Assembly (NCBI RefSeq): GCF_006715025.1
Contig: NZ_VFMK01000001.1
Location: 4,898,001-4,962,000, forward strand
Direction: 5' to 3'
From: Serratia fonticola
Lineage (GTDB): Bacteria > Pseudomonadota > Gammaproteobacteria > Enterobacterales > Enterobacteriaceae
DNA: 64,000 nt
Part shown: in pieces, positions 54,795 through 63,059 of the stretch
Layout: every line of letters begins with the position of its first letter
How positions within the stretch are numbered: position 1 is the stretch's first letter
Translations under genes and position numbers: made by a program
The notes under the pieces: model-generated
What the model was told of the DNA's origin: nothing
Seen by the model: the letters and a program-made list of their open reading frames with translations, nothing else
Databases searched by the model: none

Positions 54795-55799
54795 CTATCG
54801 CTGCGGAAGATAACGCAGCGGGTTTACGGATTTCCCCTTGTAACGAATCTCAAAATGCAAACGTACTGAACTGGTTCCGGTGCTTCCCATCGTTGCTATT
54901 TTTTGCCCCGCCTTCACTTCTTGTTGTTCCCGGACCAGCATGGTGTCGTTATGGGCGTAGGCACTCAAGTAATCATCATTGTGTTTAATGATGATTAGAT
55001 TACCGTAACCCCGCAAAGCGTTGCCTGCATACACTACACGACCATCGGCGGTAGCTAAGATAGGCTGCCCACGGGAGCCAGCGATATCGATACCCTTATT
55101 CCCACCTTCCGATGAGGAGAAGTTATCGATGATCTTACCGTCAGTCGGCCACTTCCAGCTACTCACCGGAGCGCTGTTGCTGACAGTGCTGCTCACCGAA
55201 GGTGTCGCAGCTGGCGCGGTAACAGGGGCGGCGGCTGAGCCTGCCACTACGGCCCCTGATGCAGGCAACATTTTGCCTACATTCTGTTTACTCGAACTAC
55301 CAGAATACGCGTTCGTTGATTGAGAATCAACCGTCGCAGTTTGTATCTGGCTGCTGGAAGGCGGTTTTGGTACACCACCGCCGGTAGCGTCTGTCGCGGC
55401 CAACATACCGCCATTGCCACTTGCTGAACCATTACCAAGCTGAATGGTTTGACCTACTTCTAGGCTATACGGTTGAGGAATATTGTTGCGCTGGGCCAGA
55501 TCACGGTAATCGTTCCCGGTGATCCAGGCGATATAGAACAGCGTATCACCACGTTTGACGGTATAGGTGCTACCACTGTAGCTTCCTTTAGGGATCGAGG
55601 TATAACTGCGGTTATAAACAATACGCCCCTGTGATGATGCCCCGCTCCCCGCATTACCAGATGCAGCAGCCCCACCGCCGCCAACGCTGCTGATAGGTGC
55701 CGAGGTAGAATTATTATTCGAACAACCTGCCAACCACAAACTTAACATCGTACACACCGCAACTCGGCGAAAAGTAATCATTGGGCTTCCCGTGCTCAT
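54795..55799 (-). CDS. nlpD: NlpD, LysM/LytM lipoprotein activator of AmiC
   Basis: Outer-membrane lipoprotein needed for septal peptidoglycan splitting by AmiC. 334 residues; lipobox LAGC (Cys26). LysM domain YTVKRGDTLFYIAWITGNDYRDLAQRNNIPQPYSLEVGQTIQL (about 80-122), a low-complexity Ala/Ser linker, and a C-terminal LytM/M23 domain (GIDIAGSRGQPILATADGRVVYAG to HFEIRYKGKSVNPLRYLP) that looks degenerate at metal-binding positions, as in the family. Upstream of rpoS. Confidence 0.95.
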   Translation of the reverse strand: MSTGSPMITFRRVAVCTMLSLWLAGCSNNNSTSAPISSVGGGGAAASGNAGSGASSQGRIVYNRSYTSIPKGSYSGSTYTVKRGDTLFYIAWITGNDYRDLAQRNNIPQPYSLEVGQTIQLGNGSASGNGGMLAATDATGGGVPKPPSSSQIQTATVDSQSTNAYSGSSSKQNVGKMLPASGAVVAGSAAAPVTAPAATPSVSSTVSNSAPVSSWKWPTDGKIIDNFSSSEGGNKGIDIAGSRGQPILATADGRVVYAGNALRGYGNLIIIKHNDDYLSAYAHNDTMLVREQQEVKAGQKIATMGSTGTSSVRLHFEIRYKGKSVNPLRYLPQR

Positions 55800-56126
55800 G
55801 CTTCCCCCATGACAGCAATATCAGCGTTATATCCAAAATACCCTATACATCGTAGCTGAGCTTTAAACCTACCGCCTTTCAAGCTAAGCGTACTCTCAAT
55901 GCTACGATGCAAGGTTTCCCCGGCCGATCCCTGAACACCAGGGTATCTCCCGCCAGGGAGTTAAAAAGCAGCGCCGCCAATGCTAACCACATCGGCATGA
56001 CTACACCATAAGACAACGATATAGAAGAGCAATTCTATTGAAAATTAATATTATTGAAACGATAAAACCTTAACTTTACGTTATGAAAGTGCAACAACGT
56101 TCTTTTGCCTGCCTTTCATACAGTGA
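55800..56126. other. Spacer between nlpD and pcm
   Basis: 327 bp, presumably with the nlpD promoter. A small CTCCC-GCCA-GGGAG hairpin lies at 55947-55960. Nothing else recognised. Confidence 0.35.
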
Positions 56127-56753
56127 TCAAGCCAGTTCGCCTTTCACCAAAGGAACAAATCGCACCGCTTCAACGGCATCGACAACGAACTCATCGCCAC
56201 GCCGCTGAATACATTGCAACATCTGCGTCTGTTCCCCGACTGGCAGCACCAGAATGCCCCCGTCATCCAACTGTTGCATCAGTGCCTGTGGGATTTCTGG
56301 CGGGGCCGCCGTAACAATGATGGCGTCAAAAGGCCCGCGAGATGCCCACCCCTGCCAACCGTCGCCATGCCGTGTCGAGACATTGTGCAAATCAAGCTGC
56401 TTGAGGCGGCGCTTCGCCTGCCACTGCAGGCCTTTGATGCGTTCAACAGAGCAGACGTGTTGCACCAAATGCGCCAGGATCGCGGTCTGATAACCGGAGC
56501 CGGTACCGATCTCGAGCACGCGCGAGGTTGGCTGCAAGTTAAGCAGCTCGGTCATACGTGCGACCATATAAGGTTGAGAGATCGTCTGCCCCGACCCAAT
56601 AGGCAATGCCGTATTCTCGTAGGCCTTATGGGCTAAAGCTTCATCAACAAAACGCTCACGCGGTACGTTTTCGATTGCCTTGAGCAGCCGTTCGTCCCTG
56701 ATCCCTTGCTGGCGCAACTGCGTCAGCAATGTTTGTATGCGTTTGTTCACCAT
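56127..56753 (-). CDS. pcm: Pcm, L-isoaspartate O-methyltransferase
   Basis: Repairs isoaspartyl damage in proteins using S-adenosylmethionine. 208 residues, as in E. coli. SAM motif LEIGTGSGYQTAILAHL (about 80-96), substrate region ALPIGSGQTISQPYMVARM, and post-motif GPFDAIIVTAAPPEIP. Overlaps the surE stop by 7 bp. Confidence 0.96.
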   Translation of the reverse strand: MVNKRIQTLLTQLRQQGIRDERLLKAIENVPRERFVDEALAHKAYENTALPIGSGQTISQPYMVARMTELLNLQPTSRVLEIGTGSGYQTAILAHLVQHVCSVERIKGLQWQAKRRLKQLDLHNVSTRHGDGWQGWASRGPFDAIIVTAAPPEIPQALMQQLDDGGILVLPVGEQTQMLQCIQRRGDEFVVDAVEAVRFVPLVKGELA

Positions 56754-57508
56754 TCCCCGCTAACCTCTGCTTTGGTTAACCATGTTGTCAGCACATCCTG
56801 CGCCCCATAGGCGGTCAAATCCACCTGCAAAGGCGTTACTGCCACGTACCCTTGTTCCACCGCGGCAAAATCCGTGTCTGGACCGGCATCGAATTTATCA
56901 CCCGGCGGCCCGATCCAATACAACTTCTGGCCACGCGGATCCTGTTGGCAAAAAACTTTGTCGGCGGGATGACGGCTGCCACAGCGCGTAACACGGATGC
57001 CTTTGATTTCCGCCAACGGTAAATCAGGAACGTTGATATTAAGAATTTTGCCGGTGCGCAACGGCTCACGCTGTAAAGCACGTAACAAACGGCAGGTGAT
57101 CGCCGCCGCGGTTTCATAATGCTGGTGACCATTGAGCGACACGGCCAGCGCTGGAAAACCTAAATGGCGGCCCTCCATCGCGGCAGCCACCGTACCGGAA
57201 TAGATAACGTCGTCCCCCAGATTGGGTCCGGCATTAATCCCGGAAACCACAATGTCCGGTGCCGGTTGCATCAGCGCATTAACCCCAAGGTAGACACAAT
57301 CGGTGGGCGTACCTTGCTGAACCGCAATATCGCCGTTTGCCAGCGTTAGCGTACGTAACGGCGATTCCAGCGTCAGCGCATTGGAAGAACCGCTGCGATT
57401 GCGATCGGGCGCAACCACCTGCACTTCGGCAAATTCCCGCAATGCCGCTGCCAGTATCTGAATACCGGGGGCACTGACGCCGTCATCATTACTCAGTAAT
57501 ATCCGCAT
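56747..57508 (-). CDS. surE: SurE, 5'/3'-nucleotidase
   Basis: Stationary-phase survival nucleotidase/exopolyphosphatase, 253 residues from ATG at 57508 (MRILLSNDDGVSAPGI, with metal-binding Asp-Asp). The frame from 57598 adds 30 unrelated residues from inside truD and is rejected. Other family marks: APDRNRSGSSNALT, VSGINAGPNLGDDVIYSGTVAAAMEG. Overlaps truD by 20 bp and pcm by 7 bp, consistent with coupling. Confidence 0.96.
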   Translation of the reverse strand: MRILLSNDDGVSAPGIQILAAALREFAEVQVVAPDRNRSGSSNALTLESPLRTLTLANGDIAVQQGTPTDCVYLGVNALMQPAPDIVVSGINAGPNLGDDVIYSGTVAAAMEGRHLGFPALAVSLNGHQHYETAAAITCRLLRALQREPLRTGKILNINVPDLPLAEIKGIRVTRCGSRHPADKVFCQQDPRGQKLYWIGPPGDKFDAGPDTDFAAVEQGYVAVTPLQVDLTAYGAQDVLTTWLTKAEVSGEW

Positions 57509-58535
57509 CACTGTTATCCTGCTGCATGATTTCGCGAACGACGCTGGTAGCAAAACTGCCTGCCGGTAGCCAGAAACGTAATTCCACGGTGACATCATCC
57601 CACCAGTTCCACAGCAGTCTCTGCGGCTGTAGCAACAGGGCCCGTCGAGCCGGTTCTACACGCTCACGCTTTAAAAGCGTAAGCAATTCCGGCTGTTCCG
57701 CCAGGTAACGCTGTTCAAATTTCAGCGCTTCCCCGGCGGTGCCCGGCTCACCGTCCCCCGGTAACGGGGCGGTGATCATCAATTCACCCGCGTCTAACCG
57801 CTGTTGCAAACCAGGCAGTTCTTCCTGTTTGGCGACAAACCAACTACCACGTCCAGCCAGTTGCAGCGCATCACCTTCGATCACCGTTTGCTGCAGATGG
57901 TTGGCCAAACGTTGGCTGGCAATGGCGTTGAATAATGCACTGCGGCTGGCAGACAGGTAGAAGCTGCGCTTGCTGCGCTCTTTGACCCTGATTTCATCCT
58001 TGGCCCAACGGCGCGCCATGGTCAGATTGTTACCACCCCGGCCAAAGCGCTGGCTGCCAAAGTAGTTGGGTACGCCACCTGCCGCGATAGCCTGTAAGCG
58101 TTGTTCCACCTCCTGGCGATCGCTGATGTGGCGCAGCACCAGGGTAAAATCATTACCTTTCAACGCACCAATGCGCAGCTTGCGTAAATGACGGGCGGCC
58201 TGCAGCACCTCGCAACCTTCCAGGGCAAACTGGGTCAGATCAGGAGATTCTTTTCCCGGCAGATGCAAACAGAACCACTGCTCAGTTACCGCATGACGAT
58301 CTTTCAAACCGGCATAGCTGACCGAACGGGCATGAATACCGGCAAATTTCGCCAAATAGTCGGCCACAAATTGAGTGTTGCAGCCGTTTTTACGGATGTT
58401 CACCAGCAGGTGTTCACCTTCACCATCAGGTGTAAAGCCCAAATCCTCAACCACCACAAAGTCTTCCGGATTGGCTTTCAGCACGCCAGTGGCCTGCGGT
58501 TTACCGTGTAACCAGGTCAGATTTGCCATATCCAT
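57489..58535 (-). CDS. truD: TruD, tRNA pseudouridine-13 synthase
   Basis: Makes pseudouridine at position 13 of tRNA-Glu. 348 residues. The catalytic Asp lies in YAGLKDRHAVTEQW (about 80), with NPEDFVVVEDLGF near the start and NYFGSQRFGRGGNNL in the middle. AAGGAATAAACGT precedes the first Met. Between ispF and surE, as in E. coli. Confidence 0.95.
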   Translation of the reverse strand: MDMANLTWLHGKPQATGVLKANPEDFVVVEDLGFTPDGEGEHLLVNIRKNGCNTQFVADYLAKFAGIHARSVSYAGLKDRHAVTEQWFCLHLPGKESPDLTQFALEGCEVLQAARHLRKLRIGALKGNDFTLVLRHISDRQEVEQRLQAIAAGGVPNYFGSQRFGRGGNNLTMARRWAKDEIRVKERSKRSFYLSASRSALFNAIASQRLANHLQQTVIEGDALQLAGRGSWFVAKQEELPGLQQRLDAGELMITAPLPGDGEPGTAGEALKFEQRYLAEQPELLTLLKRERVEPARRALLLQPQRLLWNWWDDVTVELRFWLPAGSFATSVVREIMQQDNSDADITE

Positions 58536-58539
58536 ACGT

Positions 58540-59013
58540 TTATTCCTTGATCAACAAGGCAACCGCTTCGCAGGCAATGCCTTCGCCGCGCCCGGTAAAA
58601 CCAAGCTGTTCAGTGGTGGTCGCTTTCACGTTGACGTCATCCATATGGCATTGCAGATCCTCAGCCAGGAAGATACGCATCTGAGGAATGTGTGGTGCCA
58701 TCTTCGGTGCCTGAGCAATGATGGTGACATCCAGATTACCCAGACGATATCCTTTGGCGCGGATGCGCTTCCAGGCCTCACGCAGCAACTCGCGGCTATC
58801 TGCGCCTTTGAATGCCGGATCGGTATCCGGGAACAGCTTACCAATATCTCCCAATGCCGCCGCTCCTAATAGAGCATCAGTCGCCGCATGCAGCGCAACA
58901 TCGCCATCGGAATGAGCCAACAGACCTTTCTCGTAAGGAATGCGAACACCACCGATCACCAACGGCCCTTCGCCGCCAAATTTATGAACATCAAAACCGT
59001 GACCGATACGCAT
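58540..59013 (-). CDS. ispF: IspF, MECDP synthase
   Basis: 2-C-methyl-D-erythritol 2,4-cyclodiphosphate synthase of the non-mevalonate isoprenoid pathway. 157 residues. Metal ligands are seen in RIGHGFDVHKFG and LLAHSDGDVALHAATDALLGA; the end TTEQLGFTGRGEGIACEAVALL is family typical. Starts 9 bp after ispD. Confidence 0.96.
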   Translation of the reverse strand: MRIGHGFDVHKFGGEGPLVIGGVRIPYEKGLLAHSDGDVALHAATDALLGAAALGDIGKLFPDTDPAFKGADSRELLREAWKRIRAKGYRLGNLDVTIIAQAPKMAPHIPQMRIFLAEDLQCHMDDVNVKATTTEQLGFTGRGEGIACEAVALLIKE

Positions 59014-59022
59014 ATGCGCTCC

Positions 59023-59730
59023 TTAGTTGTTCAACTGAGTCAAATAGAACGCTGCCAACGCCAAATCCTCTGGCCGCGTCACTTTAATATTGTCCGAACG
59101 TCCCGCCACCAGCAGCGGATGATAACCACAATGCTCCAGCGCCGAAGCCTCGTCGGTCACCGTAGCCCCTTCATCCAGCGCACGTCGCAAGCAGAGTTTA
59201 AGCAATTCCAGCGGAAATAGCTGTGGCGTGAGCGCATGCCACAAATCCTGACGTTCAACGGTATGCGCGATAACGCTTTGCCCCGTTTGCGCGCGTTTCA
59301 TGGTATCACGCACCGGCGCGGCGAGAATGCCACCCACTTTGCTGTGCGTGGTAATCGCCAGCAACCTTTCAAGATCGTTGGCATGCAGGCATGGGCGAGC
59401 AGCATCATGTACCAGCACCCAATCGGCATCGCCAGCCAGTTGCAGCCCTGCCATGACGGAATCCGCACGTTGCTGTCCACCTACGGTGGTAACTACCCGC
59501 GGATCCTGAGCAATCGGCAGCGTATGAAATTGATGATCTTCGGGACTGATAGCCACAATCACCCGCGTGATGCGCGGATGGCGCAACAGGGCATGGATCG
59601 CGTGCTCAAGAATGGTTTGATCGCCGATAGTTAAATACTGTTTCGGGCAATCCGCCTGCATACGGCTGCCGATACCAGCAGCCGGCAGGACAGCGATCAC
59701 CTGAGGGAAGGAGCCTGCGGAATGATTCAT
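59023..59730 (-). CDS. ispD: IspD, MEP cytidylyltransferase
   Basis: Adds CMP to 2-C-methyl-D-erythritol 4-phosphate. 235 residues. Nucleotide loop AVLPAAGIGSRMQADCPKQYLTIGD (about 13-37), VLVHDAARPC, and RPEDLALA near the end. Three base pairs from ftsB, so probably co-transcribed. Confidence 0.96.
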   Translation of the reverse strand: MNHSAGSFPQVIAVLPAAGIGSRMQADCPKQYLTIGDQTILEHAIHALLRHPRITRVIVAISPEDHQFHTLPIAQDPRVVTTVGGQQRADSVMAGLQLAGDADWVLVHDAARPCLHANDLERLLAITTHSKVGGILAAPVRDTMKRAQTGQSVIAHTVERQDLWHALTPQLFPLELLKLCLRRALDEGATVTDEASALEHCGYHPLLVAGRSDNIKVTRPEDLALAAFYLTQLNN

Positions 59731-59733
59731 GCG

Positions 59734-60054
59734 TTATTTTTGTAGGTTATTTTGCGTGGTGGACGCCGCGCTGCGTCTAGAAGGTTCAGGAACCAGACGA
59801 TAGAAAGTCTCGCCGGGTTTAATCATACCCAGCTCATTACGTGCGCGCTCTTCTATCGCTTCCTGGCCGCCGTTCAAATCATCGATCTCGGCAAACAGCT
59901 GATCGTTACGCGCTTTTAATTTAGCATTGCTGCTCTGTTGAGCCGTGACATCTTCATTAACACGCACATAATCGTGAATACCATTTTTGCCCAGCCACAG
60001 CGAGTACTGCAGCCAACCTAGCAGCGCCAGCAGTAGCAGCGTAAGTTTTCCCAT
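59734..60054 (-). CDS. ftsB: FtsB, divisome bitopic protein
   Basis: A 106-residue septum protein working with FtsL and FtsQ. N-terminal membrane helix (LTLLLLALLGWLQYSLWLG) then a coiled coil (AQQSSNAKLKARNDQLFAEIDDLNGGQEAIEERARNELGMIKPGE). First gene of the leftward ftsB-ispD-ispF-truD-surE-pcm block. Confidence 0.95.
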   Translation of the reverse strand: MGKLTLLLLALLGWLQYSLWLGKNGIHDYVRVNEDVTAQQSSNAKLKARNDQLFAEIDDLNGGQEAIEERARNELGMIKPGETFYRLVPEPSRRSAASTTQNNLQK

Positions 60055-60437
60055 CTCCGCCCCCTAAAAAACCGACCAATCATCCCACAACTTTCCGTTT
60101 GACTCCACATCCGGAGCAGCTTTTCACCAGCGGATATATAGCGGAACAAGCACTTCATGAGTTTATAGCCTAATTTTCACCCGAAAGCGGCGTAAAAAGC
60201 CCATTTTGCCGCAGAAAAACCGCTCTCATGCCAACGCCACTAAGCAGTAAGAAGAACTGGGTAGAGGGCACTTCTGCCGATGCTTTCGCCACAAACGACA
60301 TAATTATTCATATTTAATACTATTAGTATTTCCATCATCCGCTAGGGGTTGTTTTTTTATTCACGCAAGCGTATTTTTATGCATCTAAAGTGCATAAATA
60401 AATCCAATGTATAACCTTTACTTATCGGGGATAAATC
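60055..60437. other. Divergent spacer between ftsB and ABC transporter
   Basis: 383 bp holding promoters for both directions. It contains a perfect 15-bp palindrome at 60316-60330 and, just left of it, an ATTATTCATA tract that partly matches an ArgR half-box. Weak -35/-10 hexamers (TTGTTT at 60349; TATTTT at 60372) face the transporter. Confidence 0.45.
60316..60330. promoter_or_regulatory. Palindromic operator candidate before amino acid ABC operon
   Basis: AATACTA-T-TAGTATT, a perfect 7+7 inverted repeat about 108 bp upstream of the binding-protein gene and just ahead of the candidate -35. It may bind a dimeric regulator; the identity of that regulator is unknown. Confidence 0.4.
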
Positions 60438-61208
60438 ATGTTAAAACGTCTGGTTCTGGTGGGTGCTTGCCTTGTCGCCGCCTTCTCTGTTTCTTCCTTT
60501 GCCGCTGAACCGACATACGTTGTCGGCTCCGGCGGGACCTATCGCCCATTCGAGTTCGAGAACAGCAATAAACAGCTGGAAGGCTTTGATATTGATGTGA
60601 TCAAAGCCGTCGCCAAAGCGGAAGGTTTCCAGGTGAAACTGGTGAATACGCCGTGGGAAGGTATTTTTGCCACCCTGAATTCAGGCGATCGTGACATCAT
60701 CATTTCCGGCATTACCATCACCGACAAACGTAAGCAAATGGTGGACTTCTCTACACCTTACTTCCCGGCAGAACAGGCTATTGTGGTGCCGAAGGGGTCT
60801 AAAGTCGACTCTATCGCCGCGCTGAAAGAACTGAAGGTGGGCGTAGTGAACTCCAGTACCGGTGATATCGTGGTTTCCGACGTGCTGGGTAAAAACAACA
60901 CCGCCATCAAACGTTTCGATAACACCCCGCTGATGCTGCAAGAACTGTATGAAGATGGGATCGGCGCTGCGGTAGGCGACGTCGGCGTTGCCAAGTTCTA
61001 TATCAAAACCCATCCAGAGAAGGAGTTCAAACTGGTTTCAGACGCCAAATTCGAGCGCCAGTATTTTGGTATCGCGGTGGCGAAAGGAAACGAAGAATTG
61101 CGTAACAAGATCAACAGTGGCCTGAAGAAAATCATCGCTGATGGGACTTATGCCAAAATCTATCAGACCTGGTTCGACAGCAACGTACCCACGCTGCCAA
61201 CCGAGTAA
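60438..61208 (+). CDS. Polar amino acid ABC transporter, periplasmic binding protein
   Basis: A 256-residue family 3 solute-binding protein. Signal peptide MLKRLVLVGACLVAAFSVSSFA. Motifs: GGTYRPFEFENSNKQLEGFDIDVIKAVA (the F-D-x-D signature), NTPWEGIFATLNSGDRDIIISGITIT and GTYAKIYQTWF. It probably binds a polar or basic amino acid; the exact substrate cannot be read. First of a three-gene operon. Confidence 0.92.
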   Translation: MLKRLVLVGACLVAAFSVSSFAAEPTYVVGSGGTYRPFEFENSNKQLEGFDIDVIKAVAKAEGFQVKLVNTPWEGIFATLNSGDRDIIISGITITDKRKQMVDFSTPYFPAEQAIVVPKGSKVDSIAALKELKVGVVNSSTGDIVVSDVLGKNNTAIKRFDNTPLMLQELYEDGIGAAVGDVGVAKFYIKTHPEKEFKLVSDAKFERQYFGIAVAKGNEELRNKINSGLKKIIADGTYAKIYQTWFDSNVPTLPTE

Positions 61209-61277
61209 ATCAACAGAGATCAGATTGTTATAGGCAGACACAAGTCTGCCTGAACTCTTTTAAAGAAGGAACTGACC

Positions 61278-62042
61278 TTGAATTTCCGTTGGGAGATCAT
61301 TCAGGAATACGCACCATTATTTATGGAAGGCGCCTGGATGACCATCAAATGCACCATCATCTGCGTGCTCCTGGGAACCACCTGGGGCCTGCTGCTCGGA
61401 TTAGGCCGTTTGGCACAGGCGCCGCATGGCATCTGGAAGCCGATTCTGCATTATTGCATTCAATGGCCGGTGCGTATTTACATCAGCGCCTTCCGAGGCA
61501 CGCCGCTGTTTGTACAAATTATGGTGGTGCACTTCGCGCTGGTGCCGCTGTTTATCAACCCGCGTGACGGCCTGCTGGTCACCAGCGGCCTGATGAGTAC
61601 CGACTTCGCCCGTGCATTGCGTTCTGATTACGGTGCTTTCCTGTCGTGCGTGGTCGCCATCACGCTAAACGCCGGGGCTTACGTTTCGGAAATTTTCCGT
61701 GCCGGTATTCAGTCGATCGATCGCGGCCAGATGGAGGCTTCACGCTCCCTGGGGATGGGTTACGGCAAAACCATGCGCAAAGTGATCCTGCCGCAGGCAT
61801 TCCGCCGTATGCTGCCGCCGCTCGGCAACAACGCCATTGCCATCGTCAAGGACTCCTCTCTGGCCTCTGCCATCGGGCTTGCCGATCTGGCGTATGCCGC
61901 ACGTACCGTTTCTGGTGCGTATGCCACCTACTGGGAGCCCTACCTGACCATCTCACTGGTCTATTGGGTCATCACCTTCCTGCTCTCGCTGATGGTGCAA
62001 CACATGGAAAAAAGGTTCGGTAAAAGTGATTCGCGTACATAA
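61278..62042 (+). CDS. Polar amino acid ABC transporter, permease
   Basis: A 254-residue inner-membrane permease of the His/Glu/Gln/Arg group. The start is TTG at 61278 with AAGGA 8 nt upstream. ABC contact loop EASRSLGMGYGKTMRKVILPQAFRRMLPPLGN (about 154-186). A longer than usual loop (NPRDGLLVTSGLMSTDFARALRSDYG) lies between helices 2 and 3. Only one permease gene is present, so it would act as a homodimer. Confidence 0.92.
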   Translation: MNFRWEIIQEYAPLFMEGAWMTIKCTIICVLLGTTWGLLLGLGRLAQAPHGIWKPILHYCIQWPVRIYISAFRGTPLFVQIMVVHFALVPLFINPRDGLLVTSGLMSTDFARALRSDYGAFLSCVVAITLNAGAYVSEIFRAGIQSIDRGQMEASRSLGMGYGKTMRKVILPQAFRRMLPPLGNNAIAIVKDSSLASAIGLADLAYAARTVSGAYATYWEPYLTISLVYWVITFLLSLMVQHMEKRFGKSDSRT

Positions 62043-62748
62043 CCTGCAAAAACAATTTGGCGAAAGCCATGTGCTGCGCGGTATCTCCTGCGAGATCGCG
62101 CCAAATGAAGTGGTGTGCATTATCGGCCCTTCCGGCTCAGGTAAAAGCACCTTTCTGCGCTGTATTAACGCACTGGAGACGCTCTCAGGCGGTGAGATCG
62201 ATGTGAATGGCTTTGCCATCCACAGCCAGAAAACCGATCTGAATAAAATGCGCGAAAGCGTGGGCATGGTATTCCAACGTTTTAACCTGTTCCCTCACAT
62301 GACGGTGCTGGAAAACATCATCATGGCACCGATGGATGTGAAAAAGCTGTCACGCGGAGAAGCCATTGAACGCGCGGAAATATTGCTACGCAAAGTGGGC
62401 TTGCTGGATAAGATCGACGCTTACCCCAGCAGCCTGTCCGGCGGCCAGCAGCAACGTGTAGCCATCGCTCGTGCGCTGGCGATGGAACCGAAAATCATGC
62501 TGTTCGATGAGCCGACCTCCGCACTGGATCCGGAATTGGTGGGAGAAGTGCTGGCCGTGATGAAAGCCCTGGCGCATGAAGGCATGACCATGGTGGTGGT
62601 CACCCATGAGATGGGCTTCGCACGCGAAGTCGCGGATAGAGTGATGTTTATCGATCAGGGGATTATTCAGGAAGAAGGGACGCCGCAACAGATTTTCGGT
62701 AACCCGACTAATCCGCGCACGCAGGCATTTTTAAGCAAAGTTTTGTAA
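62026..62748 (+). CDS. Polar amino acid ABC transporter, ATPase
   Basis: A 240-residue ATPase of the GlnQ/HisP type. GTG start at 62026, overlapping the permease by 17 bp, so translation is coupled. Walker A GPSGSGKST, signature LSGGQQQRVAIARALA, Walker B IMLFDEPTSALDPE, and H-loop VVTHEMGFA. Completes the operon. Confidence 0.95.
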   Translation: MIRVHNLQKQFGESHVLRGISCEIAPNEVVCIIGPSGSGKSTFLRCINALETLSGGEIDVNGFAIHSQKTDLNKMRESVGMVFQRFNLFPHMTVLENIIMAPMDVKKLSRGEAIERAEILLRKVGLLDKIDAYPSSLSGGQQQRVAIARALAMEPKIMLFDEPTSALDPELVGEVLAVMKALAHEGMTMVVVTHEMGFAREVADRVMFIDQGIIQEEGTPQQIFGNPTNPRTQAFLSKVL

Positions 62749-62785
62749 CCTTCCGCACGGCTTTGACATCTCTGGGGCGCATGTT

Positions 62786-63059
62786 CCCCTCACCCCAACC
62801 CTCTCCCACAGGGAGAGGGAGCTGGTTGCCCTGCGCGTTTGGCGGTAAAGAGATAAACTCGGCAAACTCTATCGCCTCTTCTCCAAGGCGAATCACGACA
62901 ATGCCAAACACTCTCGCTCCGTCCCCTCTCCTACAGGGAGAGGCAGCTGGTTGCCCTGCGCGTTTGGCGGTAAAGAGATCAACTCGGCAAACTCTATCGC
63001 CTCTTCTCCAAGGCGAATCACGACAATGCCAAACACTCTCGGTCCGTCCCCTCTCCTAC
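62786..63059. repeat. 125-bp tandem repeat array truncated by an IS
   Basis: CTCTCCYACAGGGAG hairpin starts recur at 62801 and 62926 and a third boundary begins at 63051, exactly 125 bp apart. This gives two full units and a cut third. The left edge is CCCCTCACCCCAACCCTCTCCC, almost the same as the edge of the 148-bp array at 52681, but the unit interior is unrelated. The array stops abruptly at 63059, where the IS481-type end begins. Confidence 0.88.
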
